Assembly: GCA_964474355.1 (NCBI GenBank)
Contig: CAYYSY010000240.1
Coordinates: 1 to 64,000 of the forward strand
Origin: CAYYSY01 sp964474355
GTDB taxonomy: Bacteria > Myxococcota_A > UBA9160 > UBA4427
Direction: 5' to 3'
DNA length: 64,000 bases
Within the stretch, counting starts at the first letter, position 1, and each line of letters opens with the position of its first letter. Under the pieces are notes generated by a model. The model ran no database searches. It worked only from the letters and a program-made list of their open reading frames with translations, and had not been told where the DNA came from. Shown here piece by piece: positions 8,688-18,422 of the stretch. The position numbers and the translations under genes are program-made.

Positions 8688-10034
8688 ATGCAGACGAAGA
8701 TCCTGCTCGGCGAAGACGAGATGCCCACGCACTGGTACAACGTCACGGCCGACATGCCGAACCCCCCGGCGCCGCCGCTGGGCCCCGACGGCCAGCCCGC
8801 GGGCCCCGACTCGCTCGCGCCGATCTTCCCCGATGCGCTGATCGAGCAGGAGGTGAGCAGCGAGCGCTGGATCCCGATCCCCGAAGAGGTGCAGGAGGTG
8901 CTCCGGCTCTGGCGCCCTTCCCCGCTCTACCGCGCCCATCGCCTCGAGCAGGCGCTCGGCACGCCCGCGAAGATCTTCTACAAGAACGAGTCGGTGAGCC
9001 CCGCTGGCTCGCACAAGCCGAACACCGCCATCCCCCAGGCCTACTACAACATGAAGGCGGGCATCCGCAGGCTCACCACCGAGACCGGCGCCGGGCAGTG
9101 GGGCAGCTCGATCGCGTTCGCCGGCCAGATGTTCGGGCTCGAGGTGCGCGTCTACATGGTGAAGGTCAGCTACGAGCAGAAGCCGTACCGGCGCTCGATG
9201 ATGCAGACCTGGGGCGCCGAGGTGCTCGCGAGCCCCACCGACTTGACCGAGTCGGGGCGCAAGATCCTCGCTGGCGATCCCGACTGCCCCGGCAGCCTCG
9301 GCATCGCGATCTCGGAGGCCGCCGAAGAGGCCGCCGGGCGCGACGACACCAAGTACACCCTCGGCTCGGTGCTGAACCACGTGTTGCATCACCAGACGGT
9401 GATCGGACAGGAGGCGAAGAAGCAGCTCGCGCTCGTCGACGCCTACCCCGACGAGGTCTTCGCTCCGTGCGGCGGCGGCTCGAACTTCGGCGGCGTGGCC
9501 TTCCCCTTCTTCGCCGACAAGGCCGCGGGCAAGGCCGTGAAGCTGGTCGCGGTCGAGCCCGCGTCGTGCCCGACGCTCACGAAGGGCTCCTATACCTACG
9601 ACTTCGGTGACGCCATCGGCCTCACGCCGTTGCTCAAGATGTACACGCTCGGCCACGACTTCGTGCCGCCGGGGATCCACGCGGGTGGGCTTCGCTATCA
9701 CGGCGACTCGCCGCTGGTCAGCCAGCTCTGCGCCGAGGGGCTCGTCGACGCGATCGCGATCCCGCAGATCGAGACCTTCGAGGCCGGCGTGCTCTTCGCC
9801 CAGACGGAGGGCATCGTCCCCGCCCCCGAGTCGACCCACGCCATCGCCGCCGCGATCCGCAGCGCCCGCGAGTGCACGAAGAGCGGCGAGCCGAAGACCC
9901 TGCTCTTCAATCTCTCGGGCCACGGCCACTTCGACATGATGGCCTACGACCGCTACCTCCAGGGCGAGCTGAAAGACTACGAGTTCGACACCGCCGCCGT
10001 GGAGGAGTCGCTCTCGCACGTGCCCAGGGTGTGA
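8688..10034 (+). CDS. TrpB2-type tryptophan synthase beta-like PLP enzyme
   Basis: A 448-residue fold-type II PLP enzyme. GSHKPNTA carries the PLP lysine (about residue 110), ETGAGQWG and PCGGGSNFGG are the substrate- and phosphate-binding loops. The long N-terminus and overall length fit TrpB2 rather than the TrpA-partnered TrpB1. TrpB enzymes join indole and serine to give tryptophan; TrpB2 forms often stand alone, and no trpA or other trp gene is nearby here. The start at ATG 8688 is supported by GAGGGAGAG upstream. It is 146 bases from the SDR and may have its own promoter. Indole salvage is a reasonable role; this is inference. Confidence 0.9.
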   Translation: MQTKILLGEDEMPTHWYNVTADMPNPPAPPLGPDGQPAGPDSLAPIFPDALIEQEVSSERWIPIPEEVQEVLRLWRPSPLYRAHRLEQALGTPAKIFYKNESVSPAGSHKPNTAIPQAYYNMKAGIRRLTTETGAGQWGSSIAFAGQMFGLEVRVYMVKVSYEQKPYRRSMMQTWGAEVLASPTDLTESGRKILAGDPDCPGSLGIAISEAAEEAAGRDDTKYTLGSVLNHVLHHQTVIGQEAKKQLALVDAYPDEVFAPCGGGSNFGGVAFPFFADKAAGKAVKLVAVEPASCPTLTKGSYTYDFGDAIGLTPLLKMYTLGHDFVPPGIHAGGLRYHGDSPLVSQLCAEGLVDAIAIPQIETFEAGVLFAQTEGIVPAPESTHAIAAAIRSARECTKSGEPKTLLFNLSGHGHFDMMAYDRYLQGELKDYEFDTAAVEESLSHVPRV

Positions 10035-10069
10035 GTCGCGGTTCGGGGCTCGAAGGAGTGGGGGGCATC

Positions 10070-12085
10070 ATGGCCGATTCACCGCAACGCCCGCGCTGTC
10101 GCCCTTCCCGCCCGCGCGCCCGAATGCGCGCGGCCTGGTCGTCGATCGCGCTGCTGGCGAGCTTCGGCTGCGACGCGCCGGGCGAGCTCGCCCTCGACGG
10201 CCCGGTCGCCGACTGGCGCGCGTACGGCGCAGACCAGGGTGGCACGCGCTACTCGCCACTCACGCAGATCACGCCCGAGAACGTGCGCCACCTCGAGGTG
10301 GCCTGGACGTACAACACCGGCGACGTCGACCACGGCGAGGAGACGCTCGCCGGCACGAGCTTCCAGAACACGCCGATCGTCGTGGACGACACGATGTACG
10401 TCTGCTCGCCGCGCAATCGGATCATCGCCCTCGACGCCCGCACCGGCGAAGAGCGCTGGGTCTACGACGCCCGTGTCGACACGGAGGGCATGTACATCGT
10501 CGCGTGCCGCGGCGTCTCCTACTACGAGGAAGACCGGACCGAGGCCGGCGCCGCGTGCGGCCGGCGCATCTTCATGGGCACCACCGACGCACGGCTCATC
10601 GCCATCGATGCCGAGACGGGCCGCCCCTGCGCCGGGTTCGGCGAGGCCGGCGAGGTCGATCTCAGCGCGGGCATCGGACACCGTCTGCCCGGTGAATACG
10701 GCGTGACGTCGCCACCGCTCGTGATCGGCGACGTGGTCGTGACGGGCACGCTCGTGCTCGACAACATCCGGGTCGACGCACCGGGCGGCGTCGTGCGCGG
10801 CTACGACGCCCGCACCGGGGCGTTGCGCTGGAGCTGGGATCCACTCCCGCCTGGGCACGAGTTCATCGAGACGGTGGACGCAACGGGCCAGACGGTGCGC
10901 TACCGGCGCGGCACCGCGAATGCGTGGTCGATCCTCTCGGGAGACCACGAGCGCGGCCTCGTCTACGTGCCCACGGGCAACACGTCACCCGACTTCTACG
11001 GCGGCGACCGTGAGGGGCTCGACCACTACTCGAGCAGCGTCGTCGCGCTCTCCGCCGAGACCGGCGAGGTGCAGTGGCACTTCCAGACGGTCCACCACGA
11101 CGTCTGGGACTACGACGTGCCCTCGCAGCCCGGGCTCTTCACGTTCCCGGGGACCGACGGACCTGTGCCCGCGCTGGTGCAGGCCACCAAGATGGGGCCC
11201 CTGTTCTTCCTGAACCGCGTGACGGGCGAGCCGATCTTTCCCGTCGAGGAGCGCCCGGTGCCCCAGGGCGGCGTCGACGGCGAGTCGCTCTCGCCGACGC
11301 AGCCTTTTCCCACGCGACCGGCGCCGATCCACCCGGCGACGTTCACACCTGACGACGCATTCGGCCTCACCCCCATCGACCGCGCGCAGTGCCGGCGCAA
11401 GATCGAGTCGCTCCGCTCGGAGGGCATCTTCACGCCGCCGGACGTCGGAGGCTGGGTGCAGTTCCCCAGCTACTTCGGCGGCACCAACTGGGGCAGCGTG
11501 GCCCTCGACCGCGACCGGGGCCTGCTCGTCGTGAACACGAGCCGCGTCGCCACGGAGCTGCGGCTGATCCCGCGCGACGAGTTCGATGCGGCGATGAAGT
11601 CCGCCGCCGAGAAGGGCGAGCCCCCGCCAGGCTGGGAGCCCCAGATGGGGACGCCCTACGCGATGACGCGCACCTTCCTCCTCTCCGACTGGGGCATACC
11701 GTGCAGCGCCCCGCCGTGGGGCACGCTGGTGGGCATCGACCTCGAGACCGGTGAGCAGCGCTGGGAGGTGCCCCTGGGCACCACCCGTGACCTCGCCCCC
11801 CTTCCGATCGCGCTGCCCTTCGGCGCACCGAACCAGGGCGGCCCCATCGTCACCGCCTCGGGCGTGACGTTCATCGCCGCGGCCATGGACGACTACCTGC
11901 GCGCCTTCGACACCGAGACGGGCGAGGAGCTCTGGAAGGGGCGGCTACCAGCGGGCGGCCAAGCGACACCGATGACCTACCGCGTCGACGAGGGTGGCCG
12001 GCAGTTCGTCGTCATCGCGGCGGGCGGGCATGCCATCATGGGGACCCGCCTGGGCGACGCGGTCGTCGCCTACGCCCTGCCCTGA
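10070..12085 (+). CDS. PQQ-dependent dehydrogenase, lipoprotein (glucose/quinate dehydrogenase type)
   Basis: A quinoprotein dehydrogenase of 671 residues, or 653 if ATG 10124 is used. The lipobox LLASFGC makes it a periplasm-facing lipoprotein. It begins DWRAYGADQGGTRYSPL, the classical first propeller blade, and has repeated tryptophan-docking segments such as TGEERWVYD, TGALRWSWD, TGEVQWHF and TGEELWKG. CRGVSYY is typical of the glucose/quinate dehydrogenase branch. There is no adjacent Cys-Cys pair and no CxxCH, so electrons should leave to a separate cytochrome or quinone. No PQQ biosynthesis gene is in the window. AAGGAG lies 12 bases upstream of ATG 10070. Likely substrate is an alcohol or sugar. 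Confidence 0.88.
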   Translation: MADSPQRPRCRPSRPRARMRAAWSSIALLASFGCDAPGELALDGPVADWRAYGADQGGTRYSPLTQITPENVRHLEVAWTYNTGDVDHGEETLAGTSFQNTPIVVDDTMYVCSPRNRIIALDARTGEERWVYDARVDTEGMYIVACRGVSYYEEDRTEAGAACGRRIFMGTTDARLIAIDAETGRPCAGFGEAGEVDLSAGIGHRLPGEYGVTSPPLVIGDVVVTGTLVLDNIRVDAPGGVVRGYDARTGALRWSWDPLPPGHEFIETVDATGQTVRYRRGTANAWSILSGDHERGLVYVPTGNTSPDFYGGDREGLDHYSSSVVALSAETGEVQWHFQTVHHDVWDYDVPSQPGLFTFPGTDGPVPALVQATKMGPLFFLNRVTGEPIFPVEERPVPQGGVDGESLSPTQPFPTRPAPIHPATFTPDDAFGLTPIDRAQCRRKIESLRSEGIFTPPDVGGWVQFPSYFGGTNWGSVALDRDRGLLVVNTSRVATELRLIPRDEFDAAMKSAAEKGEPPPGWEPQMGTPYAMTRTFLLSDWGIPCSAPPWGTLVGIDLETGEQRWEVPLGTTRDLAPLPIALPFGAPNQGGPIVTASGVTFIAAAMDDYLRAFDTETGEELWKGRLPAGGQATPMTYRVDEGGRQFVVIAAGGHAIMGTRLGDAVVAYALP

Positions 12086-12108
12086 GCAACGGGGCACGGA
12101 GCACCGGG

Positions 12109-12130
12109 AGCTCGCCGCCTGCGGCGAGCT
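12109..12130. terminator. Bidirectional terminator hairpin
   Basis: AGCTCGCCGC (12109-12118) and GCGGCGAGCT (12121-12130) form a perfect 10-bp inverted repeat with only two bases between, in the short gap between two convergent genes. No T-tract is seen on either side. Confidence 0.55.
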
Positions 12131-12170
12131 GACCCATCACTTGCATGGACGGACTCGCGCTGTTCGCGCG

Positions 12171-15100
12171 TCAGGCCGAGAAGCGTTCGCGACTCCGTGC
12201 CAGACCGATGCCAGCGGCGGCGAGCATGGCGACCAGCAGCAACCGCAAGACGGGCCCCCCCACCGGGACGGCCTCGCACGCGCCCGGGTTCGGCACGCAC
12301 GCGTTCATGTCGTTCGGATCGTGCTCGTCGAACACCCCGTCCAGATCCGCATCCGCGAGCGCCGACTCGAGATAGTCGGGCACTCCGTCTCCGTCACTGT
12401 CGGGGAGCTGGCCTTCTTCGAAGTCCGTCGCGCCGTCGCCGTCGGTGTCCTGCGCACAGGCCGCGATGAACACCTCGGGCACGCAGGCGTCGGCGTTGGC
12501 CGGGTCACTCTGATCGGCGACGCCGTCCGAGTCCGCATCGGCGAGCGAGGACTCGAGGTAGTCGAAGTCGCCGTCCCCGTCGCTGTCGGTGAGCTCGCCT
12601 TCGGCGAAGTCGGTCGCTCCGTCCCCATCCGTGTCCTGCGTGCAGGCCGCGATGAATACCTCGGGCACACAGGCGTCGGCATTGGCCGGGTCGTCCTGAT
12701 CCGCGACACCATCCGAGTCCGCATCGGCGAGCGACGACTCGAGGTAGTCGAGTGCGCCGTCCCCATCGGTGTCCGTGAGCTCGCCCTCGGCGAAGTCCGT
12801 GGCCCCGTCGCCGTCCGTGTCCTGGGTGCAGGCCGCGACGAAGACCGCGGGTGCGCACGGGTCGGCGTTGGCCGGATCGTTCTGGTCATCGATGCCGTCC
12901 GAGTCCGCGTCGGCCACCCACGACTCGAGATAGTCGGGCATACCGTCGCCGTCGCTGTCCACGAGCTCGCCCTCGAAGAAGTCGGTCAGGCCATCACCGT
13001 CGGTGTCCTGGGTGCAGGCTGCGACGAAGACCTCGGGCGCGCAGGCGTCGGTGTTCGCGGGATCGGACTGATCCGCAACGCCGTCCGAGTCCGCGTCCGC
13101 GACGGACGACTCGAGATAGTCCGGCGTGCCGTCGCCATCGCCGTCTGTGAGCTCGCCCTCGGCGAAGTCGGTGGCGCCATCGCCGTCCGTGTCCTGGGGA
13201 CACGCGGCCACGAACACCTCGGGCACGCAGGCGTCGGCATTGGCCGGATCGCTCTGGTCGTCGACGCCGTCGGAGTCCGTATCGGCGAGCGACGACTCGG
13301 CCCAGTCGAGCAGGCCATCGCCATCGCTGTCGGTCAGCTCACCTTCGAGGAAGTCCGACGTGCCGTCGCCGTCCGAATCCTGGAGGCACGCGGCCACGAA
13401 CACCGCAGGCACACACGCGTCGGCATTGGACGCATCGAGCTGGTCAGTGACGCCGTCCGCATCGGTATCCACGACCGACGACTCGGTGTAGTCGGGCGCG
13501 CCGTCCCCGTCGGTGTCCGCGAGCTCGCCTTCGGCGAAGTCGCTGGCGCCGTCGCCGTCCGTGTCCTGACTGCAGACCGCCACGAACGCCGTCGGCACGC
13601 AGGGGTCGCCCGGCGAGCCATCGCTCACGTTGGGCGTCCCGTCACCATCGTCGTCGTCGAACCCGGCGAGCTCGCCGGCCTCGGCTTCGCGCAGGAAGCT
13701 CGCGAGGTCGGTCACCGTGCCGGCCGGCAGCGAGGCAAACGCGCTGTGCGACGTGATCGCCGCCTCGAGCGTCTGCGCCTCGCCATCGTGCAGGAACGGC
13801 GGGGTCGCCCACGCGCCGATGAGTCCGGGCGAATCGAAGCCGTCGAGTGTTCCATTCAGCCGCTGCCCGCTGGCCCCGTCGATCGTGCCGACGTCGTGGC
13901 GCAGGCCGAGCGGAGAATCGGTGAGCTGCGTGGGGGTATGGCAGCCGAGACATCCCTCGTCCGCGAACACAACCTGGCCGGCCTGCGCGCTCGCGCTCAT
14001 CGCGACGTCGCTCGGCCGATGCGGGCTCTCGAACGACTCGGTCAGCGAGAGCACGTAGGCGGCGAGCGCATCGAGATCGGGGTCGAGGCCCGCCTTCGAC
14101 GCACCGAGCGGGTCTCCGGCTGCCAGGAACTCGGACGCGCTGAGGAACCCGAGGCCGAAGTTCAGCGAGCGGATCTGGATCTCGAAGTCCTGAACCTCGT
14201 CGAAGTTACCCGACCAGTGCAGGAGACCGTGGCCACTGCCCTTGCCCCTCAGTGAGATCGTCTTTCGCAGGCCCTCGCCGAACTGACCCAGATCCCAGAC
14301 ACGACCGTCGTCGCGGCCGTTCTTGTGGCAGGCCGCGCAGCTGATGTAGTTGTCGAGCGCGATCCGGTCGTCGGCCGCGTCGTAGAAGTGCTGCTTGCCG
14401 AGCAGCACCGTCGTCGTCAGCGCTTCGCCGCTCACGACGTCGACCGGCGCGAGCAGACTGGTCGCCGGCAGATGCTTCTGGAGCATGTCCGTCAGGTCGA
14501 AGCGCGAGACGCTGCGGTCCATGAAGTTGTGCACGTAGGCGCGGCTGCCGTCGGTCGAGAGCGCCACGCTCTGGGGCGCGCGGCCCGTCGGCAGGCGCAT
14601 CAGCTGGAACCCGCTCTGGATGTCGTACACCGCGAGCTCGCGGCTCGTCTCGAGCGTGACGAAGAGGTAGCGATCGTCGCCGCTCAGCGCCGCGCTGGTC
14701 GCGACGCTCGAGTTGTCGTGGTCGACGCGGAAGAGCGGATCTTCGAGCCCGGTCGAGAGCACGATGCGGGACGTGTTCGCGCGCACCGTCGATTCGAAGG
14801 TCATGCCGGGGACGCCGCGCAACAGACCGGACTGGATGTTGTCCTTCTTCGTCGGCACGTAGGCGAACTGGTCGTCGAAGCTGACCACGGCTGCGCCGAG
14901 ATAGTTGGGCAGGCCCGGCCCCTGGACCTCGGACTGCGAGCGGCCGTCGTGGGGCAGACCGATCGTCCCGCCGAGCGTCAGCGTCGCGGGATCGACGGAG
15001 AACACCTGGCCGGCGCCGCTGGCGACGTCGGGCGTCACGGTGTGCTCGTTCGGCACCGAGGGCGTCACGAAGTTGCTGACGAAGAGCTTCGAGTCGTCGT

Positions 15101-18100
15101 AGCTCATCGAGACGTGCCGGGGCGTGCCGCTGAGCGACAGGCTGCCCACCAGCGAGTGGTCGGACGCGAGGCGCTTCTCGAGCATCGCCGTCGCTTCGAG
15201 CACGACGAAGTAGTGCACGCCGTCGCCGCTGAACACGATGCCGTGGGGCTGCGCGCCGCGGGGCAGCTCGAAGTGGTGGTCGACGTCGAGCAGCACCGTG
15301 TCGATCACCGTCACCGTCGACGAGCCCTTGTTGGTGACGAAGATACGGTCGAAGCCGGGCTGCCTGGCGAGCGACCAGGGGTCGTCGCCGACGCCGATCT
15401 CGGCGAGCACGGTGCCCGCCTCGTCGATCACCGAGACCGTGTCGTTGTCGGGGTTCACGTTCCAGACGTGGTCCCCGGAGCCCGTGTCCTCGACGAGCAG
15501 GGTCGTCGAGTGCCGCGGCGCGGCCGGGAGCGCCGTCACCGGGTCGAGGCTGCCCAGAGCGATCTGGTCGATCTCGGTCTGGCGCGTCGTCGGGGTCGCG
15601 TAGTCCGAGCCCGTCCGATCGTCCAGGATGTCCCACGTCACCCCGCCGACGCTCCCTTCGAAGTACCAGCGGACGGGATCTCGGCCGTTGTTGTCGTTCG
15701 CAGTGGTGAACGTGTAGAAGTCGATCTCGACGTTCTGCCCCATGTCATAGACGAGGGGCTGGCGGTTCAGGTCGCGCCACTTGGTGCCGACGTTCGCGTC
15801 GTCGGCCCGGCCGGCGGCCTCGTTGCCCGAGTTGTTGCCACCGGGGTTCGTGACGCCGTAGGCGTGAATGCGACTCCCACCCTGGAAGAGCGAGAGCTCG
15901 GAGAGCTGGATCGAATCGGCCCCTCCATCATCGCGCAGCTTCGTCGGGCGGAAGCGGTAGAACCGATAGCCGGGGAAGACGGTCGGGATCAGGCGCGCGT
16001 CCGCCCAGTCGGCCCGATCGCCGCACGCGTCGCCGTTGTCGAAGACCTTGAGCGTGAGCATCTGCGCACCCGCCACGTCGAGGTTCACCACCTCGGTGGG
16101 CGACGTGTCGACGAAGCTTCCGCTCGCGTACACGTTCACGTGGTCGACGTCGACCTCGAAGCTGACGTCACCACACATCCCATCGCGCTCGTCGTCGAGG
16201 CCGATGCGCGAGATGAACCGGTCGTACTGACCGTCCAGTCGGACGTCGATCTCCGAATGGGCGTGGACGCCGATGCCCTTGTCATAGACGACGCTGTCCA
16301 GCGTGATCGGGCTGCCATCGGCCGCGCCCGTGTCGCCGTTGCTACGATCTCGCTCGGCCGGGCCGAGGCCGTTCTGCTCGCTGTCCCAGACGAGGTCCGA
16401 TACGTAGACGCCGCCCTCGGGCTCGGGCTCCGGCACGACTGCGCGCTCCACGTTGATCGTCTCGCCGATCGACGGCGTCCCATCGGCGTCGAGGGCGAAG
16501 AGCCAGTAGTTACCGACGATCAGGATGTTGGGGTTGGCGGGGAAGCTCACCGTGAACGTGCCGTCGCCATTGTCGACATGGGAGAGCGGCAGGAAGCGCT
16601 GATCCGTGTTCAGGTGATGCGTCGTGCCAGACAGGCGGACGATCGAGAAGGCCGTGGTGTCCGAGCTCGCCGTCACGACGAGATCGTCACCGGCGTTGAG
16701 CACCGCGCTCGGAGGAACCGAGAGCGCGGGCCGTGTGGCCGGTGAATCATCGTTCTCGAACAGATAGGGCGGCGAGTAGATCTGCCCGTCGAGATGGTTG
16801 GCGCTGCAGCCGCCGCAGGCGCCACCGCCCGCCGACAGGACGCGGCCGTCCTTCAGCAGGAGCGCCGTCGAGTGGTAGTTGCGCGGGATCGTGATGCTGT
16901 CGACGACCGTCCAGGTATCGGCCGCGGGGTCGTAGATCTCGGCCGGCAGCACCGAGCCCTCGTCGCTGAAGATCTTCGCGACCGTGTTGCCGCCGATCAC
17001 CAGAACCTGGCCGTTCGGCAGCGTCACCGAGTTGCTGAGCGCTCGCGGATAGTTCATCGGGGCGCCGCTCGTCAGCACCGGGGCCGGACCGTTGAGGTCG
17101 ATCAGGTAGACGTTGTTGACGGTGGTCGGCGGGTTCGCGCGCCGATCGGCGCCCCCGATCAGCAGCATCTTGCCCGCGTCGTAGTTCACCGCGTTGCCGT
17201 ACATCCGCGGGTTGTCGCCGATCATCTGGCCGAGCACGACGTTCGGTGCGCCGCCGACGGGGTCGAAGCGGTGCCAGGTCTGCGTCGGCCCCGCCATCAT
17301 GATGTCGCCCTGGGGCGCCACGGTGATGTGCGACCACCACTCGTGATTGAGCGCGCCCGTCGGATTGTTGGCCGACTGGATCGCATTCTGCTCGTTCACG
17401 AGCGTCTGCATGTTGGCGTTGGGCGTGGCGGTCCAGGTGTTCGTTGCCGGATCGTAGACCTCCGAGCGGTTGCCGGCGTCCTTGCCGAAGCTCGCGAACA
17501 CGCGGTTGTCGGGCAGGGTCACGTTCGTCGCGTACCAGCGCCGATCGATCATGTCGGCGCGCGGCGACCAGACCAGCGTGTCCGGATCGAAGCTCGAGGT
17601 GCGTCGATCGCTCGGGTTGCCACCGGAGGCGACGATGGTGCCGTCCTCGAGGGTCGAGATGCCCGCGCAGAACATGTCGTGGAAGTTGCTGTCGGCGTTG
17701 ATGAAGGTCTCGCCGATGGGATCGAAGACCGACGCGTGCGTGAAGGTCGGGCCACTCGGAAAGGCATTGGTCTCGGTCGACGACCACGAGAGGATGCGGC
17801 CGTCGGGCAGGTTCGCGGCGGAGATCGCGATGTGCGGCCACTGGATCACCGGGCCCCACATGCCGAAGGTCGACTCGTTGAAGCTCGTGTAGGAGAGCTG
17901 CCCGTCGGCCGGGATCGGCTCGTAGGTGGGGTTGCCGGTCTTGTAGCCGACCTCGATCACCTCGCCGCCGCCCTTCTCGAAGAACTCGACGCGCAGATCG
18001 TGCAGCCCCGCGGTGAGGGTCACGCTGTTCGCGACGGTCCTCGGGGCGTGCAGCCCGTCGTTGTCGACGACGACCTGGCCGTCGATGTAGAGGATCGAGC

Positions 18101-18422
18101 CGTCGTCGGAGTTCGTGTAGAACTCGTAGTCGCCGGTGGTCGGGACGTTGACCTGATGGGTGAAGACGAGCCCGAAGTAGTTGGTCTCGCTCGTCACCGA
18201 GACGCCGATCGTCGGCGACGTCCCGCCCGTCTCGATCGGCGTCAGCGCCCCGAAGTCGGGGAGCACGTCCCAGGTGCCGCTGTACACCTCGAAGTCGAAG
18301 TCGGCGGACGCGCGAGGCGCCCCCGCGAGCAGGCAGCCCCCCGAGAGGGCAAGCGCGAGGGCGAGGCGAGCGAACCTTCGGCTCGACGAGGCGAGGAGAT
18401 GGGACGGCAAGAGTCGGCGCAC
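12171..18422 (-). CDS. Giant secreted protein: galactose-oxidase-like copper radical oxidase fused to di-haem peroxidase module and Tsp3 repeats
   Basis: Start set at GTG 18422 (GGAG seven bases upstream); the open frame reaches 18536 without a good start. 2083 residues. Signal peptide ending PRASA. Then PA14-like domain (~45-165); galactose-oxidase/glyoxal-oxidase propeller and cap (~190-665) with FHDMFCAGIS (Cys252), RRWYATNV (Tyr297), NYHSTALL (Tyr516-His517) and THHLNTDQR (His602), the full copper and Cys-Tyr cofactor set of galactose oxidase; NPCBM (~670-812); discoidin-like (~818-955); YVTN-type propeller (~965-1310); cytochrome c peroxidase-like module with CAACH (~1362) and CLGCH (~1491) and PPFLHDGEAQTLE; seven 62-residue Asp-rich Tsp3-like repeats; and a C-terminal hydrophobic tail with RSRERFSA. 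The oxidase makes H2O2 and the haem module could consume it (inference). Extracellular or cell-surface. Convergent with the PQQ gene. Confidence 0.88.
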   Translation of the reverse strand: MRRLLPSHLLASSSRRFARLALALALSGGCLLAGAPRASADFDFEVYSGTWDVLPDFGALTPIETGGTSPTIGVSVTSETNYFGLVFTHQVNVPTTGDYEFYTNSDDGSILYIDGQVVVDNDGLHAPRTVANSVTLTAGLHDLRVEFFEKGGGEVIEVGYKTGNPTYEPIPADGQLSYTSFNESTFGMWGPVIQWPHIAISAANLPDGRILSWSSTETNAFPSGPTFTHASVFDPIGETFINADSNFHDMFCAGISTLEDGTIVASGGNPSDRRTSSFDPDTLVWSPRADMIDRRWYATNVTLPDNRVFASFGKDAGNRSEVYDPATNTWTATPNANMQTLVNEQNAIQSANNPTGALNHEWWSHITVAPQGDIMMAGPTQTWHRFDPVGGAPNVVLGQMIGDNPRMYGNAVNYDAGKMLLIGGADRRANPPTTVNNVYLIDLNGPAPVLTSGAPMNYPRALSNSVTLPNGQVLVIGGNTVAKIFSDEGSVLPAEIYDPAADTWTVVDSITIPRNYHSTALLLKDGRVLSAGGGACGGCSANHLDGQIYSPPYLFENDDSPATRPALSVPPSAVLNAGDDLVVTASSDTTAFSIVRLSGTTHHLNTDQRFLPLSHVDNGDGTFTVSFPANPNILIVGNYWLFALDADGTPSIGETINVERAVVPEPEPEGGVYVSDLVWDSEQNGLGPAERDRSNGDTGAADGSPITLDSVVYDKGIGVHAHSEIDVRLDGQYDRFISRIGLDDERDGMCGDVSFEVDVDHVNVYASGSFVDTSPTEVVNLDVAGAQMLTLKVFDNGDACGDRADWADARLIPTVFPGYRFYRFRPTKLRDDGGADSIQLSELSLFQGGSRIHAYGVTNPGGNNSGNEAAGRADDANVGTKWRDLNRQPLVYDMGQNVEIDFYTFTTANDNNGRDPVRWYFEGSVGGVTWDILDDRTGSDYATPTTRQTEIDQIALGSLDPVTALPAAPRHSTTLLVEDTGSGDHVWNVNPDNDTVSVIDEAGTVLAEIGVGDDPWSLARQPGFDRIFVTNKGSSTVTVIDTVLLDVDHHFELPRGAQPHGIVFSGDGVHYFVVLEATAMLEKRLASDHSLVGSLSLSGTPRHVSMSYDDSKLFVSNFVTPSVPNEHTVTPDVASGAGQVFSVDPATLTLGGTIGLPHDGRSQSEVQGPGLPNYLGAAVVSFDDQFAYVPTKKDNIQSGLLRGVPGMTFESTVRANTSRIVLSTGLEDPLFRVDHDNSSVATSAALSGDDRYLFVTLETSRELAVYDIQSGFQLMRLPTGRAPQSVALSTDGSRAYVHNFMDRSVSRFDLTDMLQKHLPATSLLAPVDVVSGEALTTTVLLGKQHFYDAADDRIALDNYISCAACHKNGRDDGRVWDLGQFGEGLRKTISLRGKGSGHGLLHWSGNFDEVQDFEIQIRSLNFGLGFLSASEFLAAGDPLGASKAGLDPDLDALAAYVLSLTESFESPHRPSDVAMSASAQAGQVVFADEGCLGCHTPTQLTDSPLGLRHDVGTIDGASGQRLNGTLDGFDSPGLIGAWATPPFLHDGEAQTLEAAITSHSAFASLPAGTVTDLASFLREAEAGELAGFDDDDGDGTPNVSDGSPGDPCVPTAFVAVCSQDTDGDGASDFAEGELADTDGDGAPDYTESSVVDTDADGVTDQLDASNADACVPAVFVAACLQDSDGDGTSDFLEGELTDSDGDGLLDWAESSLADTDSDGVDDQSDPANADACVPEVFVAACPQDTDGDGATDFAEGELTDGDGDGTPDYLESSVADADSDGVADQSDPANTDACAPEVFVAACTQDTDGDGLTDFFEGELVDSDGDGMPDYLESWVADADSDGIDDQNDPANADPCAPAVFVAACTQDTDGDGATDFAEGELTDTDGDGALDYLESSLADADSDGVADQDDPANADACVPEVFIAACTQDTDGDGATDFAEGELTDSDGDGDFDYLESSLADADSDGVADQSDPANADACVPEVFIAACAQDTDGDGATDFEEGQLPDSDGDGVPDYLESALADADLDGVFDEHDPNDMNACVPNPGACEAVPVGGPVLRLLLVAMLAAAGIGLARSRERFSA
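12300..13601 (-). repeat. Seven 186-bp in-frame tandem repeats (Tsp3-like)
   Basis: Inside the giant oxidase gene, seven consecutive 62-codon units each begin with a CVPxxFVAAC-like segment followed by QDTDGDGxxDF, EGEL, DGDGxxDYLES and DSDGVxDQ. An eighth copy starts at 12299 and is cut short. The Asp-Gly pattern is that of calcium-binding thrombospondin type 3 repeats; the Cys pair starting each unit could form a disulfide. Confidence 0.9.

Noticed and set aside
12300..13601. Possible CRISPR array because of regular spacing
   Set aside because: The repeat is 186 bp, in frame and coding; there are no short direct repeats separated by unique spacers.
11994..14255. Long plus-strand open frame of 753 codons opposite the repeat region
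   Set aside because: It mirrors the 186-bp Tsp3 repeats on the minus strand; Arg/Val/Gly-rich with no domain and no ribosome site. It is a shadow of high-GC codon bias.
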